NCBI RefSeq assembly: GCF_001679665.1
Contig: NZ_CP013244.1
Location: 310,001 to 374,000, forward strand
Origin: Candidatus Viadribacter manganicus
Lineage (GTDB): Bacteria; Pseudomonadota; Alphaproteobacteria; Caulobacterales; Aquidulcibacteraceae
Reading direction: 5' to 3'
Length of the DNA stretch: 64,000 bases
Part shown: positions 28,104 to 37,435 of the stretch, in pieces
How positions within the stretch are numbered: the stretch's first letter is position 1
Layout of the letters: every line of letters starts with the position of its first letter
Program-made: the position numbers and the translations under genes
Notes under the pieces: model-generated
What the model saw: the letters and a program-made list of their open reading frames with translations, nothing else
Database searches by the model: none
What the model was told of the DNA's origin: nothing

Positions 28104-29687
28104 TCAAATTGGAAGCTTTTGGGGCCGCACGAGGCGGAACCAAATCGCGATAAAGAATTGTGTAACGAGCGTTGCGGTGATCACCGACGTGACAACGCCG
28201 ATCGAGAGCGTCCAAGCAAAGCCTCGAACCGGTCCGTGACCGAACCAGAACAGAATGAGCGCCACGCCAATCTGCGTCACGTGCGAGTCGATGATGGTCA
28301 CCAACGCACGGGCAAAGCCCGCATCGATAGCCAAGGCCGGACCTCGCCCGTTTGCCTGTTCTTCGCGCATACGCTCGTAGATGAGAACGTTGGCGTCGAC
28401 GGCCATGCCCATGGTGAGAACCAGACCCGCGATGCCGGGCAAACTCAGCGTCGCGCCCGTAATCGACATGACGCCGATGATCATGGCGATGTTGATCACC
28501 AGCGCGAGGCACGCGAGCACGCCGAACATGCCGTAAGCCAGCACCATGAACAGAACGACCGCGATGCCGCCGTAGAGCGTCGCCTTGGTGCCCGCATCAA
28601 CGGCGTCCTGACCAAGTTCGGCCGTAACCGTACGTTGCTCAATGACTGTCAGCGGCGCCGGCAGCGCGCCCGCACGCAGCATGATCGCAAGATCGTTGGC
28701 GCTCTGCGCGGTGAAGTTACCACTGATCTGACCCGAGCCGCCGCAGATCGGTTCATTGATCCGCGGCGCAGTGAGCACCTGGTTGTCGAGCAGAATGGCG
28801 AAACGCTGGCCGGTGTTGTCGCGCGTGATGCGACAGAACAGGCGCGTGCCCTCGGAGTCGAGACGGAACGAGAGCACGAACTCGCCGGTTTGCGAATCCG
28901 TCGACGGCGTGGCGCTTACGAGGCGCTCGCCTGTGAACCGCGGACGGCGCTCGACCACTTCAGGCTGCGCGCCCATCTCCGGATCAGGCTGCACGAGCAT
29001 CGTGCCCGGCGGCAGCGCACCGCCCGGCTCGACTTCACGCACCATGTGGAAGGTCATCAAAGCCGTCGTACCGATACGGTCCTTGAGCATCTCCGGATCG
29101 GAAACACCCGGCGCCTGGACAACGATACGGTTCTCGCCTTGGCGAACGGGGTTGATTTCGTTCGCGCCAGTGGGGTCGACGCGGCGGCGAATAACTTCAA
29201 TCGATTGCTGCGCCGCTTGACGGCTCAATTCACGCAGCGAAGCGGGCGTCATGCGCCCTTCAATCGCGCCATCCGCGCCCTCGGTAAAAGCGATAATCTC
29301 GTTGCCGTTCGTGGATGAACGCGAAATCGGACGCAGCACTTCAAGCGCGCGGCGCATTTCCGTCGGATCGATCAACCGAACCCGCGCCGCATCCCCAACA
29401 ACACCTCGGCCGGTGTAGCGGATAGCAGGCTCTGCCTCGCGCAGCGTCGAAGCCATCTGCTCGGCGATGTTATCGAGCTGATTTCGATGCAAGGTCTCAG
29501 TATCGACTTCCAGCAGCAGATGCGAACCGCCCTGCAAATCGAGACCGAGGTTGAGCGTCTGGTGCGGCAACCACGTCGGGATGTGTTCACGGACATTCGG
29601 CGGCAGCACGTTGGGCATCGCGAACACGAGACCCAAGACGCTGAAAATGATCACGAGGACCACGCGCCAACGCGGTAGCTTGAGCAT
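28104..29687 (-). CDS. secD: Protein translocase subunit SecD
   Basis: 527 residues with an N-terminal transmembrane helix, a large periplasmic domain (LGLDLQGGSHLLLEVD, VVQAPGVSDPEMLKD) and five further helices. The conserved proton-path region GMAVDANVLIYERMREE is visible near residue 435. It is encoded between yajC (6 bases upstream) and secF, the standard order. Confidence 0.97.
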   Translation of the reverse strand: MLKLPRWRVVLVIIFSVLGLVFAMPNVLPPNVREHIPTWLPHQTLNLGLDLQGGSHLLLEVDTETLHRNQLDNIAEQMASTLREAEPAIRYTGRGVVGDAARVRLIDPTEMRRALEVLRPISRSSTNGNEIIAFTEGADGAIEGRMTPASLRELSRQAAQQSIEVIRRRVDPTGANEINPVRQGENRIVVQAPGVSDPEMLKDRIGTTALMTFHMVREVEPGGALPPGTMLVQPDPEMGAQPEVVERRPRFTGERLVSATPSTDSQTGEFVLSFRLDSEGTRLFCRITRDNTGQRFAILLDNQVLTAPRINEPICGGSGQISGNFTAQSANDLAIMLRAGALPAPLTVIEQRTVTAELGQDAVDAGTKATLYGGIAVVLFMVLAYGMFGVLACLALVINIAMIIGVMSITGATLSLPGIAGLVLTMGMAVDANVLIYERMREEQANGRGPALAIDAGFARALVTIIDSHVTQIGVALILFWFGHGPVRGFAWTLSIGVVTSVITATLVTQFFIAIWFRLVRPQKLPI

Positions 29688-29693
29688 TGGATA

Positions 29694-30047
29694 TTATTCC
29701 GATGTTGCTTTGGAATCGTTCGCGGGCGCCGGCTCGGTTTTCGAGCGGACTTCCGAAATAGCGTGACGCAGGATACGCACATCGACGTTCGGCGCGAGTT
29801 CGACGCGCACTTCATCGTCGGCGACGGACTTCACCTTACCGATGAAGCCACCGGAGGTGACGACGATGTCGTTCTTCTTCAGCGCTGCGACCATCTCCAT
29901 GTGACGCTTACGCGCCTGCTGCTGGGGACGGATCAGCAAGAAATAGAAGACGACGAAAATCAGAATGAGCGGCGCGATCTGCATCAGAAGACCGGTCGTC
30001 GGGTCAGCCCCGGCGGCCGTTTGCGCGTATGCGGAAGAGATGAACAT
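29694..30047 (-). CDS. yajC: Preprotein translocase subunit YajC
   Basis: 117 residues with one transmembrane helix (about 22-42) followed by the YajC core (FLLIRPQQQARKRHMEMVAAL, then KKNDIVVTSGGFIGKV). It is an accessory subunit of the SecDF complex. An AGGA precedes the ATG. A 146-base gap separates it from the LytM-like gene upstream, enough for its own promoter. Confidence 0.95.
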   Translation of the reverse strand: MFISSAYAQTAAGADPTTGLLMQIAPLILIFVVFYFLLIRPQQQARKRHMEMVAALKKNDIVVTSGGFIGKVKSVADDEVRVELAPNVDVRILRHAISEVRSKTEPAPANDSKATSE

Positions 30048-30193
30048 TGATCCTCGCTAGGAACGGCATCCCGCCGTTCGGACGATTGGGAAGGATGGGG
30101 GTGGAGGCCCCTCTAAGTCGGCCGGGACTATATCGGGAGACCCTGCCATTTCAATGAGGCGTATCCGAACCTTTGCGCCGTTTCGCCGCACTC

Positions 30194-31237
30194 CTAGCGC
30201 TGCGCCCCCATTAACGGCGCCGGATCTAGCACATCGCTTCCCCGGCGCACCTGAAACAGCAGACGCGCGCGCCCATCAGGACGCGCGCCCAGTTCAGCAA
30301 TCCCCTCTCCGGCGCGCACACGCTGTCCCTCTCGAACAAGCGCCCGCCGGTTATAGGCGTAGGCGGTGACGTAATTGTCGGCGTGGCGCACGAGCACGAG
30401 GAAACCCAGCGCCTCTATGTCATCGCCGGCATAAATCACGTCACCATCAGCGGCGGCGGCAACCGACGCACCTTCGCGTCCTGCGATCTCAATTCCATCG
30501 AGACGCGTACCGCCCGGCTGAGCGCCAAAGCGCGACACCACCTCGCCGCGCAACGGCCACGAAAAACGACCCGAACCGGAAGGCGCGGACGCGCCAACCC
30601 CAATCGGAGCCGGCGTCGCTTCCTGCGCCATCTCACGCGCCATTGCCGGCAAATAGATCCGCTCTCCCGCACCTACGTCGGCAGTCGGCTGCAGGCGATT
30701 CAGCAACGCAAGTGAACGCAGGTCAACATTGTAGCGCCTTGCGATGTCGCCGAGATCCTCACCGCGCCGAACCACGTGATAGCGCGGAGGCGGCAACTCA
30801 AGCACACGGCCCGCGGCCAATCCATACGGGGGTTCAAGACGGTTCTGATCGATCAGCGCGCGCAGCGGCACCTGATAGCGTGTAGCGATGTCGTAGACGG
30901 ACTCGTCCCCGCTCACATGATGCGAGCGCGGCAGATTTGCTGGATCGAACGGCTGCACATCACCCGGCTGCAACGCATATGCTGAAAGCGGCGTCCCCTC
31001 GCCATCGGCCCAATTGGGTTGCTCCGGCGGCGCTCTTTGCGGCGCCGGCGACGCGCGCTGCTCTTCAAGTCGCGGTGTCGGAGTGCGGCGTTCTATAGGC
31101 GCTGGCGTCCTGCGCTCGGCGCGTTGCGGCGCTGGCGCCTCTGCGCGCGCACCGCTGTCGCCATACGAAATAGGCGCCGGGCTAGCCGACGCGCAGGCCC
31201 CGGTCAGCAATGCAAGCAAGAGCGCGGCGCGCGTCAT
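30194..31237 (-). CDS. LysM/degenerate LytM lipoprotein, NlpD/DipM-like
   Basis: 347 residues from ATG 31237; a TTG at 31273 would overlap pcm but adds residues ahead of a clean lipoprotein signal (LLALLTGAC). A disordered Pro/Arg-rich stretch (about 25-90) is followed by two LysM domains (about 105-150 and 155-200) and a LytM/M23 domain (about 225-345). All M23 metal positions are replaced: HxxxD by RLDGIEI, the central His by YAYN, and HLHF by RLLFQ. It should therefore be an activator of amidases rather than an enzyme. The surE-pcm-nlpD/dipM order agrees. I favour the NlpD/DipM role over a hydrolase. Confidence 0.85.
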   Translation of the reverse strand: MTRAALLLALLTGACASASPAPISYGDSGARAEAPAPQRAERRTPAPIERRTPTPRLEEQRASPAPQRAPPEQPNWADGEGTPLSAYALQPGDVQPFDPANLPRSHHVSGDESVYDIATRYQVPLRALIDQNRLEPPYGLAAGRVLELPPPRYHVVRRGEDLGDIARRYNVDLRSLALLNRLQPTADVGAGERIYLPAMAREMAQEATPAPIGVGASAPSGSGRFSWPLRGEVVSRFGAQPGGTRLDGIEIAGREGASVAAAADGDVIYAGDDIEALGFLVLVRHADNYVTAYAYNRRALVREGQRVRAGEGIAELGARPDGRARLLFQVRRGSDVLDPAPLMGAQR

Positions 31238-31269
31238 CGGCGCAGTTTCCGCCAGAATCAACCCAAGCC

Positions 31270-31908
31270 TCAACCCGCCCCAGGCGCCTCGCCGAGCCCA
31301 CGCTCCATGAGATGCAGTTTAATCGGCCCCAGATCTTCACGCTGGCCATTCCGAGACCGAATCAACCGCTGACTCTGCGCATCACCCAGCGGCGCGACGA
31401 TGACGCCACCCGGCTTCAACTGATTGAGTAATGGCGCCGGAAAGTCCTCCAGCGCAGCGTTTATAACGATCCGATCATACGGCCCATCATCAGCCCAACC
31501 GTCGAAACCATCGCCAAGAAAGGCAAAGGTTCGCATCAGACGCGCCGTCCCAAAACGCCCGCGCGCGGCAACGACGAGTTCATTCCATCGATCGATGGAG
31601 ATCACCTTGCTGGCGACCGAGGAAAGCGCTGCCGCCTGAAAGCCTGAACCCGTTCCAATTTCCAAGATCACGTCATCGGCCTGCGGGCCCAACGCACTGA
31701 TCACGCGCCCGACCAGCGAGGGTTTGGACATCGTCTGCCCGTGTGCAAGCGGCAGTCCGACATCATCGAGTGCAAGGCCCTGCAGGTGCTCAGGGGCGTA
31801 GTGCGTGCGCGGCGTGCGCTCCAAGGCAGACAATGCACGCGCGTCCGTCACGCCAGCTTGGCGCATCTCCAACACGAACCGCATGAGCCGCGCTGGATCC
31901 ACGTTCAA
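31270..31908 (-). CDS. pcm: Protein-L-isoaspartate O-methyltransferase
   Basis: 212-residue SAM-dependent enzyme that repairs isoaspartyl residues. Motif [17 protein letters not shown], the upstream [16 protein letters not shown] and [12 protein letters not shown] are typical. The frame begins at TTG 31908, overlapping the surE stop as TTGA; GTG 31902 is the alternative start. It lies between surE and the NlpD/DipM-like gene. Confidence 0.92.
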   Translation of the reverse strand: MNVDPARLMRFVLEMRQAGVTDARALSALERTPRTHYAPEHLQGLALDDVGLPLAHGQTMSKPSLVGRVISALGPQADDVILEIGTGSGFQAAALSSVASKVISIDRWNELVVAARGRFGTARLMRTFAFLGDGFDGWADDGPYDRIVINAALEDFPAPLLNQLKPGGVIVAPLGDAQSQRLIRSRNGQREDLGPIKLHLMERGLGEAPGAG

Positions 31909-32687
31909 TCAACCTTCGGCGGAGCGCCGCCCAACACACCCTTGAACTTGTGCACCGTCTCCATGTGCGTGAGATCGATATGGAGCGGCGTAACCGAAAT
32001 CCGTCCGTCGTAAATCGCACGAATGTCGGCGCCCTGCGGCGGGTTCGAGAGCGTGCTGCGAAATCCGAGCCAATAATATGTGCCGCCACGCGGATCGGTC
32101 CGCTTGTCAGCATAGACGATGTGATGGTCGCGCCGACCTTGTGTCGTGACTTCAACTTCCTTCACGTCCTGCGGCAGGACGTCGGGAAAATTGATGTTCA
32201 TCAGCACGTCCTTGGCCCAGCCGTGCTTCAGCAACTGGCCGACGACACCTGGCCCAAAAGTCTCGGCCGTCTCCCACGGGATCTTCGCTTCTTCGCCGCG
32301 AAAGCCGCGCGCTTGGCTTAGTGCTATCGCCGGAATGCCAAGCTGCATGCCTTGCATCGCGCCCGCGATCGTTCCCGAGAAAGTCACATCCTCGGCAATG
32401 TTCTGACCCCGATTGACGCCCGAAAGCACCAAATCCGGCGCGCTATCCATCAGGTGCTCGATCCCGAGCAACACGCAATCCGTCGGCGTGCCCGTCACCG
32501 CAAAACGCTTCTCATCCACCTTGCGAACCCGTATCGGCGCCGAGAGCGTCAGCGCGCGCGACGCGCCAGACTGTTCGTTCTCAGGCGCGATCACCCACAC
32601 GTCATCACTGAACGTGCGCGCGATCTTCTCCAGGACCGCAAGGCCGGTCGCGTGGATGCCATCGTCATTGGTACAAAGAATGCGCAT
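31905..32687 (-). CDS. surE: 5'/3'-nucleotidase SurE
   Basis: 260-residue nucleotide and exopolyphosphate phosphatase. The catalytic N-terminus [25 protein letters not shown] and [20 protein letters not shown] are visible in the usual order. It heads the surE-pcm-nlpD unit. The serS gene often found upstream is absent; a DUF2155 gene lies 50 bases upstream instead. Confidence 0.96.
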   Translation of the reverse strand: MRILCTNDDGIHATGLAVLEKIARTFSDDVWVIAPENEQSGASRALTLSAPIRVRKVDEKRFAVTGTPTDCVLLGIEHLMDSAPDLVLSGVNRGQNIAEDVTFSGTIAGAMQGMQLGIPAIALSQARGFRGEEAKIPWETAETFGPGVVGQLLKHGWAKDVLMNINFPDVLPQDVKEVEVTTQGRRDHHIVYADKRTDPRGGTYYWLGFRSTLSNPPQGADIRAIYDGRISVTPLHIDLTHMETVHKFKGVLGGAPPKVD

Positions 32688-32737
32688 GGCGTCCGCTTAG
32701 CGCGAAACGCCCAGTGCTGTCACTGAACGCTTGACCT

Positions 32738-33106
32738 TCAGGAGCGGCAGTCGATCGCCCAGATGTCGTAAGTGGGGTGCTCGAGGCCGTTGAGGCCGGG
32801 GCTCGATGCAAACATCCAGCCCTCGAACACCTGCCGGCGCTCACTTTCCTCACCCTCGCGCGCGGCGGGATGATCGTAAATCTGCAGGAAGATGCGCACT
32901 TCCGGCGTTTCTTCGGGAGCAGCTTTCGAGCAGGAGCGTGCGATCACCTCAAGCGAGCCCACACGCGCCGGGCGGCCAAGCGTCAGCGTGTAATCGCGCG
33001 CATGGCCCGTGATCTTATCGAGCCCGCGCACCACTGCGCGCTGCGCAAAGGCCGGGCTTGCGCTGAGAGTAAAAATCACCGCCGCGGCGGCCAGAAAACG
33101 CATCAT
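32738..33106 (-). CDS. DUF2155 periplasmic protein
   Basis: 122 residues with a signal peptide (cleavage at AFA-Q) and the DUF2155 core: RGLDKITGHARDYTLTLG, two cysteines (SCSKA near 58 and the terminal DCRS) likely to form a disulfide, and VFEGWMFASSPGLNGLEHP. The function is unknown. The NDUFA12-mlaD-DUF2155 order seen here recurs in alphaproteobacteria. Its start overlaps the mlaD stop (ATGATG). Confidence 0.88.
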   Translation of the reverse strand: MMRFLAAAAVIFTLSASPAFAQRAVVRGLDKITGHARDYTLTLGRPARVGSLEVIARSCSKAAPEETPEVRIFLQIYDHPAAREGEESERRQVFEGWMFASSPGLNGLEHPTYDIWAIDCRS

Positions 33107-33585
33107 GGAGCAGCTTCCTCTGTGGAGCTCCCAGAGTTCCCCGAGCCCTGAGCAAAACTTGCAAACAACGTAAGCAGATCTATCGAACCCTGAGTGTTCG
33201 GAATCTCACCACCGGGCGGCAACGGATCCATGCCAGCCGGCTCGATGGCGACGTATCCGCCGCCAAGCAATCCATCCGTCGCGATGCGCGCCGTCGATTC
33301 ATCGAGCACTTCGATGCCGTGGTTCACCGAGAAGGTGAGCACCGCGTTATAGGTGGCGGGGTCGAGCGAAACCGCGCGCACGACACCGACCTTCACGCCG
33401 GAAATTCGAACGTCTGAGCCGACGCCAACTCCATCAACGCGCTGAAAGCTCGCATGCAAATCGTAGCCGCCGCCGGTGGTGTTCTGGCCCGCCTGCGCCG
33501 CAGCAAATGCGAAGAAAACAACAGCAACCGCCGCGACGACAGCGCCTAGAATGGTTTCGCCCCAACGCTCGAAATTCAATTTCAC
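33103..33585 (-). CDS. mlaD: MlaD-type lipid-transport substrate-binding protein
   Basis: 160 residues from GTG 33585, preferred to ATG 33612 because GGGGGA lies just ahead and GTGA overlaps the NDUFA12 stop. One N-terminal transmembrane helix (about 12-35) anchors an MCE/MlaD domain (about 42-130: YDLHASFQRVDGVGVGSDVR, ISGVKVGVV). MlaD forms a hexameric periplasmic ring in the phospholipid transport complex that maintains outer-membrane asymmetry. The permease and ATPase genes are not in this window. Confidence 0.9.
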   Translation of the reverse strand: MKLNFERWGETILGAVVAAVAVVFFAFAAAQAGQNTTGGGYDLHASFQRVDGVGVGSDVRISGVKVGVVRAVSLDPATYNAVLTFSVNHGIEVLDESTARIATDGLLGGGYVAIEPAGMDPLPPGGEIPNTQGSIDLLTLFASFAQGSGNSGSSTEEAAP

Positions 33586-33986
33586 CGGCGATCCCCCGAA
33601 TCTGGAGACCAAGCCTCGTAATCGGCGGTTGACGCTTGCCTAACGCCGCCGCGCGCCAGCGAACCCTTCGGTCGATACGCCCTCACCGTGCCGGTTAGAT
33701 TTGGCTGGTGCGGCTTTTCCCAAGCCTGACGCTTCAACGGCGCAATCGTAGGCGGCTCCGCGACCGTGTGGTGCATCCAGCCATGCCAATCGGGCGAAAC
33801 ACGAGACGCTTCAGCGAGGCCATTATAAATCACATAGCGGCGCTTGCGGCCTTCGATCGAGGGCCGCTTCTCTTCAAAGTATTTGTTACCCTGTTCGTCT
33901 TCGCCCACGAAAACCCCACGGCGCCAGATATCGAGCCGCGCGCCCACGGTGGCGCCGTTCCACCAGGAAAAAATCGCTTTCAGCAT
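33582..33986 (-). CDS. NADH:ubiquinone oxidoreductase subunit NDUFA12
   Basis: 134 residues from ATG 33986 (GGAG about 15 bases upstream). It matches the mitochondrial-type 17.2 kDa supernumerary complex I subunit: GARLDIWRRGVFVGEDEQGN, KRRYVIYNG, VSPDWHGWMHHTVAEPPT and KPHQPNLTGT. The subunit is found in mitochondria and alphaproteobacteria. It heads the NDUFA12-mlaD-DUF2155 unit and diverges from the NrdJ-like gene across 208 bases. Confidence 0.93.
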   Translation of the reverse strand: MLKAIFSWWNGATVGARLDIWRRGVFVGEDEQGNKYFEEKRPSIEGRKRRYVIYNGLAEASRVSPDWHGWMHHTVAEPPTIAPLKRQAWEKPHQPNLTGTVRAYRPKGSLARGGVRQASTADYEAWSPDSGDRR

Positions 33987-34098
33987 GGGCTTTTGTTTGT
34001 CTCCGCAGAGGGCTTTTTGTGGACCACGTCCCGGTCCCGCAGCTTTGGCGGCGCGCAATATGACGAGCGTCGCCCTTTACGTCCAGTGCGGGTGCGAA

Positions 34099-34145
34099 AC
34101 AATATCCTGTAGTTATCCCGAGTTGCCACCTACTACATATTGATT
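34099..34145. promoter_or_regulatory. Possible pair of NrdR-box-like elements
   Basis: CTACTACATATTGATT (34130-34145) shares the ACATATTG core of NrdR boxes, and ACAATATCCTGTAGT (34099-34113) is a weaker, oppositely oriented relative about 30 bases upstream, close to the usual pair spacing. They lie 50-96 bases before the NrdJ-like start. The match is partial and judged by eye against a remembered consensus. Confidence 0.35.
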
Positions 34146-34194
34146 GCGAGCCCGGATCAAAGGTAGAGTCGCGCCTGGCTCACGGAGGCTAGCC

Positions 34195-36996
34195 ATGGCT
34201 CAAGATCACGACGACGACATCCGCCCGGCCGCGGAAGCGCCAGAGGCGTGGACCGACGCAATGGTTCAGACCGCCCTGGAGGCGGGCATCGCCGTTGAAA
34301 CGCCCGCTGGCCCAAGCGTGAGCAAGGCCCTTAAGCGCGCCGCCGAACGGATCGGCCTGTGGGCCGAAGATCCCGCGCTTGGCAAGGACGTGCTGAAGCT
34401 TCTTGAGCGTGGGCAAGTGACGCTCGACACCCCGTTGATGCGTGCGTCGCTCTCGGCCGGCGCCGAACTCGCTGTTTCCGCGGCGTTGTTGCATTGGCCT
34501 GAGCAACGCAGCGAAGAGCTGGAAGCCATCGCACGCGCGCAAACATTGCTCGCTGCCGGCGCGAAGCTCGGCATTGCTGGCGCGCCCTCCGCCGCAGCGC
34601 TTGATGCACTGGATGCCGCAGCGCGTGTCGCTGACCCGATTGGGCGCGATGGCCCATCCATTCTTGTCCGGCCAACCGGCGACGCAGCGCTTGAGATCAT
34701 CGCCGCTGGCGCAGCACGTGCGCGCGCCGGGGCGGCTCTCGCAGCCGGCGCACGCGCTCTCGACGCAGCACTCGCTGATCTCGCCATCGAAGCTGTCCGC
34801 AACGGTCTCAACGCCGAACACGGCGGCGTGCAGATTAAAGCCGCGAATGCTCGTCTCACCGGCGCGCCGGATAGCGACATCATCGCAGCGCTTGCGGGCG
34901 CGGTCGCGCGCGGCGCGTACACCTCGGCGCTGGACGCCGGGGCCGATCCTACGCACCGCCGCATTGCCATCGCGTCTCCCGAAATTGGCGCGCATGCACT
35001 CACCGCCTTCGCCAACGGCGCCATCGATCCAACCGGCGCGGTTCGATCGGAAACGGAAGGCAGCGTCATCGGCGCCAGCATTTCGCTCTCGCGTTTTATG
35101 GGCGAGCGCACGTTCGACATCGCCACGTTTGAGGCGGCGATCCGTACGCTCGTCCGTGCGCTTGATGCCGCTCACGGCGGCGCTGGCTCGCCGCGCCGCG
35201 CTATCTTGATCCGCCTTGAAGGCCTAGCTGCACTGCTTATGCGCGCCGGCATTGCCTATGACAGCGACGAAGGTCGTGGCCTCGCCGCTAGCGTGACCGC
35301 TCTCGCGCACGGCTCGGCGATTTCCGAAAGCGCCGCACTTGCCGCCGCAAAAAGCGCCTATCCCGAGTGGACGCGCGTGAAACGGCAAGAAGAAGCTACT
35401 GTCAAAGCGGCGCGCGAAGCAGCCGGTGCACTTAAAGGTCAGATCGCTGAGCACGCGCTCTCGATTTACCGAGCGCTGCCTGGGCCGAAGAATGCGGGCT
35501 TGCGCTGCGCCATCACTATCGCGTTTGCAAACGACGCCGCAACGGCGCGCTCAATTGGCGCCACTGCGCCAGGTCTCGCCCCAGCGCAAACCATCGCCGT
35601 CTACGGTCAGCGTGACGACGGCGGCTTTGGCCGCCTTCTGAGCGAGGACGTCCGCGGCGCACTCTCAGCTCTCGGCTATGACGGCGAAGAGATCGCAGCA
35701 ATTGCACAGCACATTGAGGGACGCCGCACGCTTCGCGGCGCCCCAGGCGTCAGCCTTGATCGTCTCGAGAAGCTTGGCCTCACCGAGCCGGCGCTCGACG
35801 CAATAGAGGATGCCGCCGCCGATGCGTTCAACATCCGCGCAGTCGTGCATCCACTCGTGATCGGACCGGAAATCTGCGAAGACATCCTCAAACTCCCGCC
35901 TGACGTCGCCGCCGGAAAGCGCGGCGATCTGCTGATGACGCTCGGCTTCTCGGAGGAAGAAATCGCCTCCGCCGAAGCCTATTGCCTCGGCGCCAGCGAC
36001 CTCATCGGCGCGCCGGGCCTCAGGGCCGAGCACGCGGCGATCTTCGGACGCAACATCGCCGTCAGTGCCCAAATCGCGATGGCGGCGGCGGTTGCTCCGT
36101 TTGCAAACGCGGCGCTGGACCTCACGTTGGACCTCGCGAACGCCCCGCAACGCACGAATCTGCTCGAGGCAGCTCAGGCCGCTGGCGTCGCGCTGATCGC
36201 GATCCAAGCGGAAGCGCCGCCGATTACGCTGACGCTCACACCAATTGAAGATGAGCCGGAGGCGCGCGCAGCTCCACCAGCGGCGGCGCAACCGATCACG
36301 ACTTCACCGGTCCAGGAAGCCCCAGCGCGCGTAGAGCGCCGCCGCCTGCCTGAACGACGCAAGGGTTACATCCAGAAATCCACAGTCGGGGGCCACAAAG
36401 TCTATTTGCACACTGGCGAATATGACGACGGGGAGCTCGGCGAAATCTTCATCGATCTCCATAAGGAAGGTGCGGCGTTCCGCTCATTGATGAACAACTT
36501 CGCCATCTCGATTTCGATTGGCCTGCAATATGGAGTGCCGCTCGAGGAATATTGCGACGCCTTCCTCTTCACGCGCTTTGAGCCCGCTGGCGAAGTGAAG
36601 GGCAATGAAACCATCCGCCACGCCACGTCGATCCTCGACTACATCTTCCGCGAGCTTGCGGTGTCCTATCTGGGACGCACAGACCTCGCGCAGGTCGATC
36701 CGTTCGACGCGCGCGGGGATGGCCTCAGCAAGCGCGCAACCGACGCTGAAAGTGCAGCGCGCCTCATATCGCGTGGCTTCGCACGCGGCGCCTCGCCGGA
36801 CAATCTGGTGATGCTACGCCCGCGCTCGGTCGTCGAAAGCGCGACGCGCGATCGCAAGGACGCATCCATGGCGCCCGCCAAGCCGCCAGCAACCGGTTAT
36901 CGCAATGAGCCGTGCGACGCGTGTGGACACTTCACCGTCGAGCACACCGGCAAATGCGCGGCGTGCGGCGCCAAGGGTGAAGCCAGCGGCGGTTAG
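34195..36996 (+). CDS. NrdJ-related protein lacking ribonucleotide reductase active site
   Basis: 933 residues from ATG 34195 (GGAGG six bases upstream). The C-terminus (about 722-836: [50 protein letters not shown]) is the TSCPD domain of class II, B12-dependent ribonucleotide reductase, followed by the zinc ribbon CDACG...CAACG (about 907-925). Upstream, NrdJ landmarks persist in order: [12 protein letters not shown] (about 293, where NrdJ has NLASLNLMTF) and [17 protein letters not shown] (about 347-363, NrdJ LLMASGIPYDSDEGRAL). Yet the NPCSE loop is absent, the first 437 residues contain no cysteine, and long stretches are Ala-rich. It thus appears to be a full-length NrdJ paralogue that lost catalysis. 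Its stop overlaps that of the GFA gene (TTAG). Confidence 0.85.
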   Translation: MAQDHDDDIRPAAEAPEAWTDAMVQTALEAGIAVETPAGPSVSKALKRAAERIGLWAEDPALGKDVLKLLERGQVTLDTPLMRASLSAGAELAVSAALLHWPEQRSEELEAIARAQTLLAAGAKLGIAGAPSAAALDALDAAARVADPIGRDGPSILVRPTGDAALEIIAAGAARARAGAALAAGARALDAALADLAIEAVRNGLNAEHGGVQIKAANARLTGAPDSDIIAALAGAVARGAYTSALDAGADPTHRRIAIASPEIGAHALTAFANGAIDPTGAVRSETEGSVIGASISLSRFMGERTFDIATFEAAIRTLVRALDAAHGGAGSPRRAILIRLEGLAALLMRAGIAYDSDEGRGLAASVTALAHGSAISESAALAAAKSAYPEWTRVKRQEEATVKAAREAAGALKGQIAEHALSIYRALPGPKNAGLRCAITIAFANDAATARSIGATAPGLAPAQTIAVYGQRDDGGFGRLLSEDVRGALSALGYDGEEIAAIAQHIEGRRTLRGAPGVSLDRLEKLGLTEPALDAIEDAAADAFNIRAVVHPLVIGPEICEDILKLPPDVAAGKRGDLLMTLGFSEEEIASAEAYCLGASDLIGAPGLRAEHAAIFGRNIAVSAQIAMAAAVAPFANAALDLTLDLANAPQRTNLLEAAQAAGVALIAIQAEAPPITLTLTPIEDEPEARAAPPAAAQPITTSPVQEAPARVERRRLPERRKGYIQKSTVGGHKVYLHTGEYDDGELGEIFIDLHKEGAAFRSLMNNFAISISIGLQYGVPLEEYCDAFLFTRFEPAGEVKGNETIRHATSILDYIFRELAVSYLGRTDLAQVDPFDARGDGLSKRATDAESAARLISRGFARGASPDNLVMLRPRSVVESATRDRKDASMAPAKPPATGYRNEPCDACGHFTVEHTGKCAACGAKGEASGG

Positions 36997-37406
36997 CGCG
37001 TCCGCGTGCTATCACGCCCGCGCTCGAAGCCTGGGATGTCGCCAAAGTCCACCCAGCGCTGCTTGTTCACGTCGTAGACAGAGCGATCGGGCGCGAACTG
37101 CTCTGCCGGTTCAAAACATCCGACGGCGATGCCAACGCGTGATGGATCGCGCGAGCCGTGCCAATAAAGGCTCGTCCCGCACGTCGGGCAAAAGAACGTC
37201 GTGAACGTGTTGCCGCTATCAGTTGGCCGCGTGTAGGCGCCAGGCTCGCCTACGAAAGAGAGCGCGGCGCGCGGGTAATAGACCCCCATGCCAAACGCCG
37301 ATCCACTGCGTCGTCTGCAATCATCGCAACTGCAGGCCACGACGGCCTCACGTTCGCCTTCAACCTGCACGCGCAACGCGCCACACCCACATCGTGCTTC
37401 AATCAT
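36993..37406 (-). CDS. GFA-family zinc protein
   Basis: 137 residues from ATG 37406. The glutathione-dependent formaldehyde-activating (GFA/Mss4-like) fold is shown by its complete cysteine set: [23 protein letters not shown] and [12 protein letters not shown]. Most members have no proven substrate. The gene lies downstream of the ABC permease, whose stop is 29 bases upstream of this start, and converges on the NrdJ-like gene with overlapping stops. Confidence 0.88.
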   Translation of the reverse strand: MIEARCGCGALRVQVEGEREAVVACSCDDCRRRSGSAFGMGVYYPRAALSFVGEPGAYTRPTDSGNTFTTFFCPTCGTSLYWHGSRDPSRVGIAVGCFEPAEQFAPDRSVYDVNKQRWVDFGDIPGFERGRDSTRTR

Positions 37407-37435
37407 GCGTCTTATGTAGCAGCGCCGCGGGGCGC

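Noticed and set aside
28071..29318. Long plus-strand open frame of 415 codons opposite secD
   Set aside because: Composition is His/Arg-rich as expected from the antisense of GC-rich coding DNA, and secD is unambiguous on the other strand.
34189..35175. Two long minus-strand frames opposite the NrdJ-like gene
   Set aside because: Their length comes from the Ala-rich GC-biased plus-strand gene; neither has a start signal or family resemblance.
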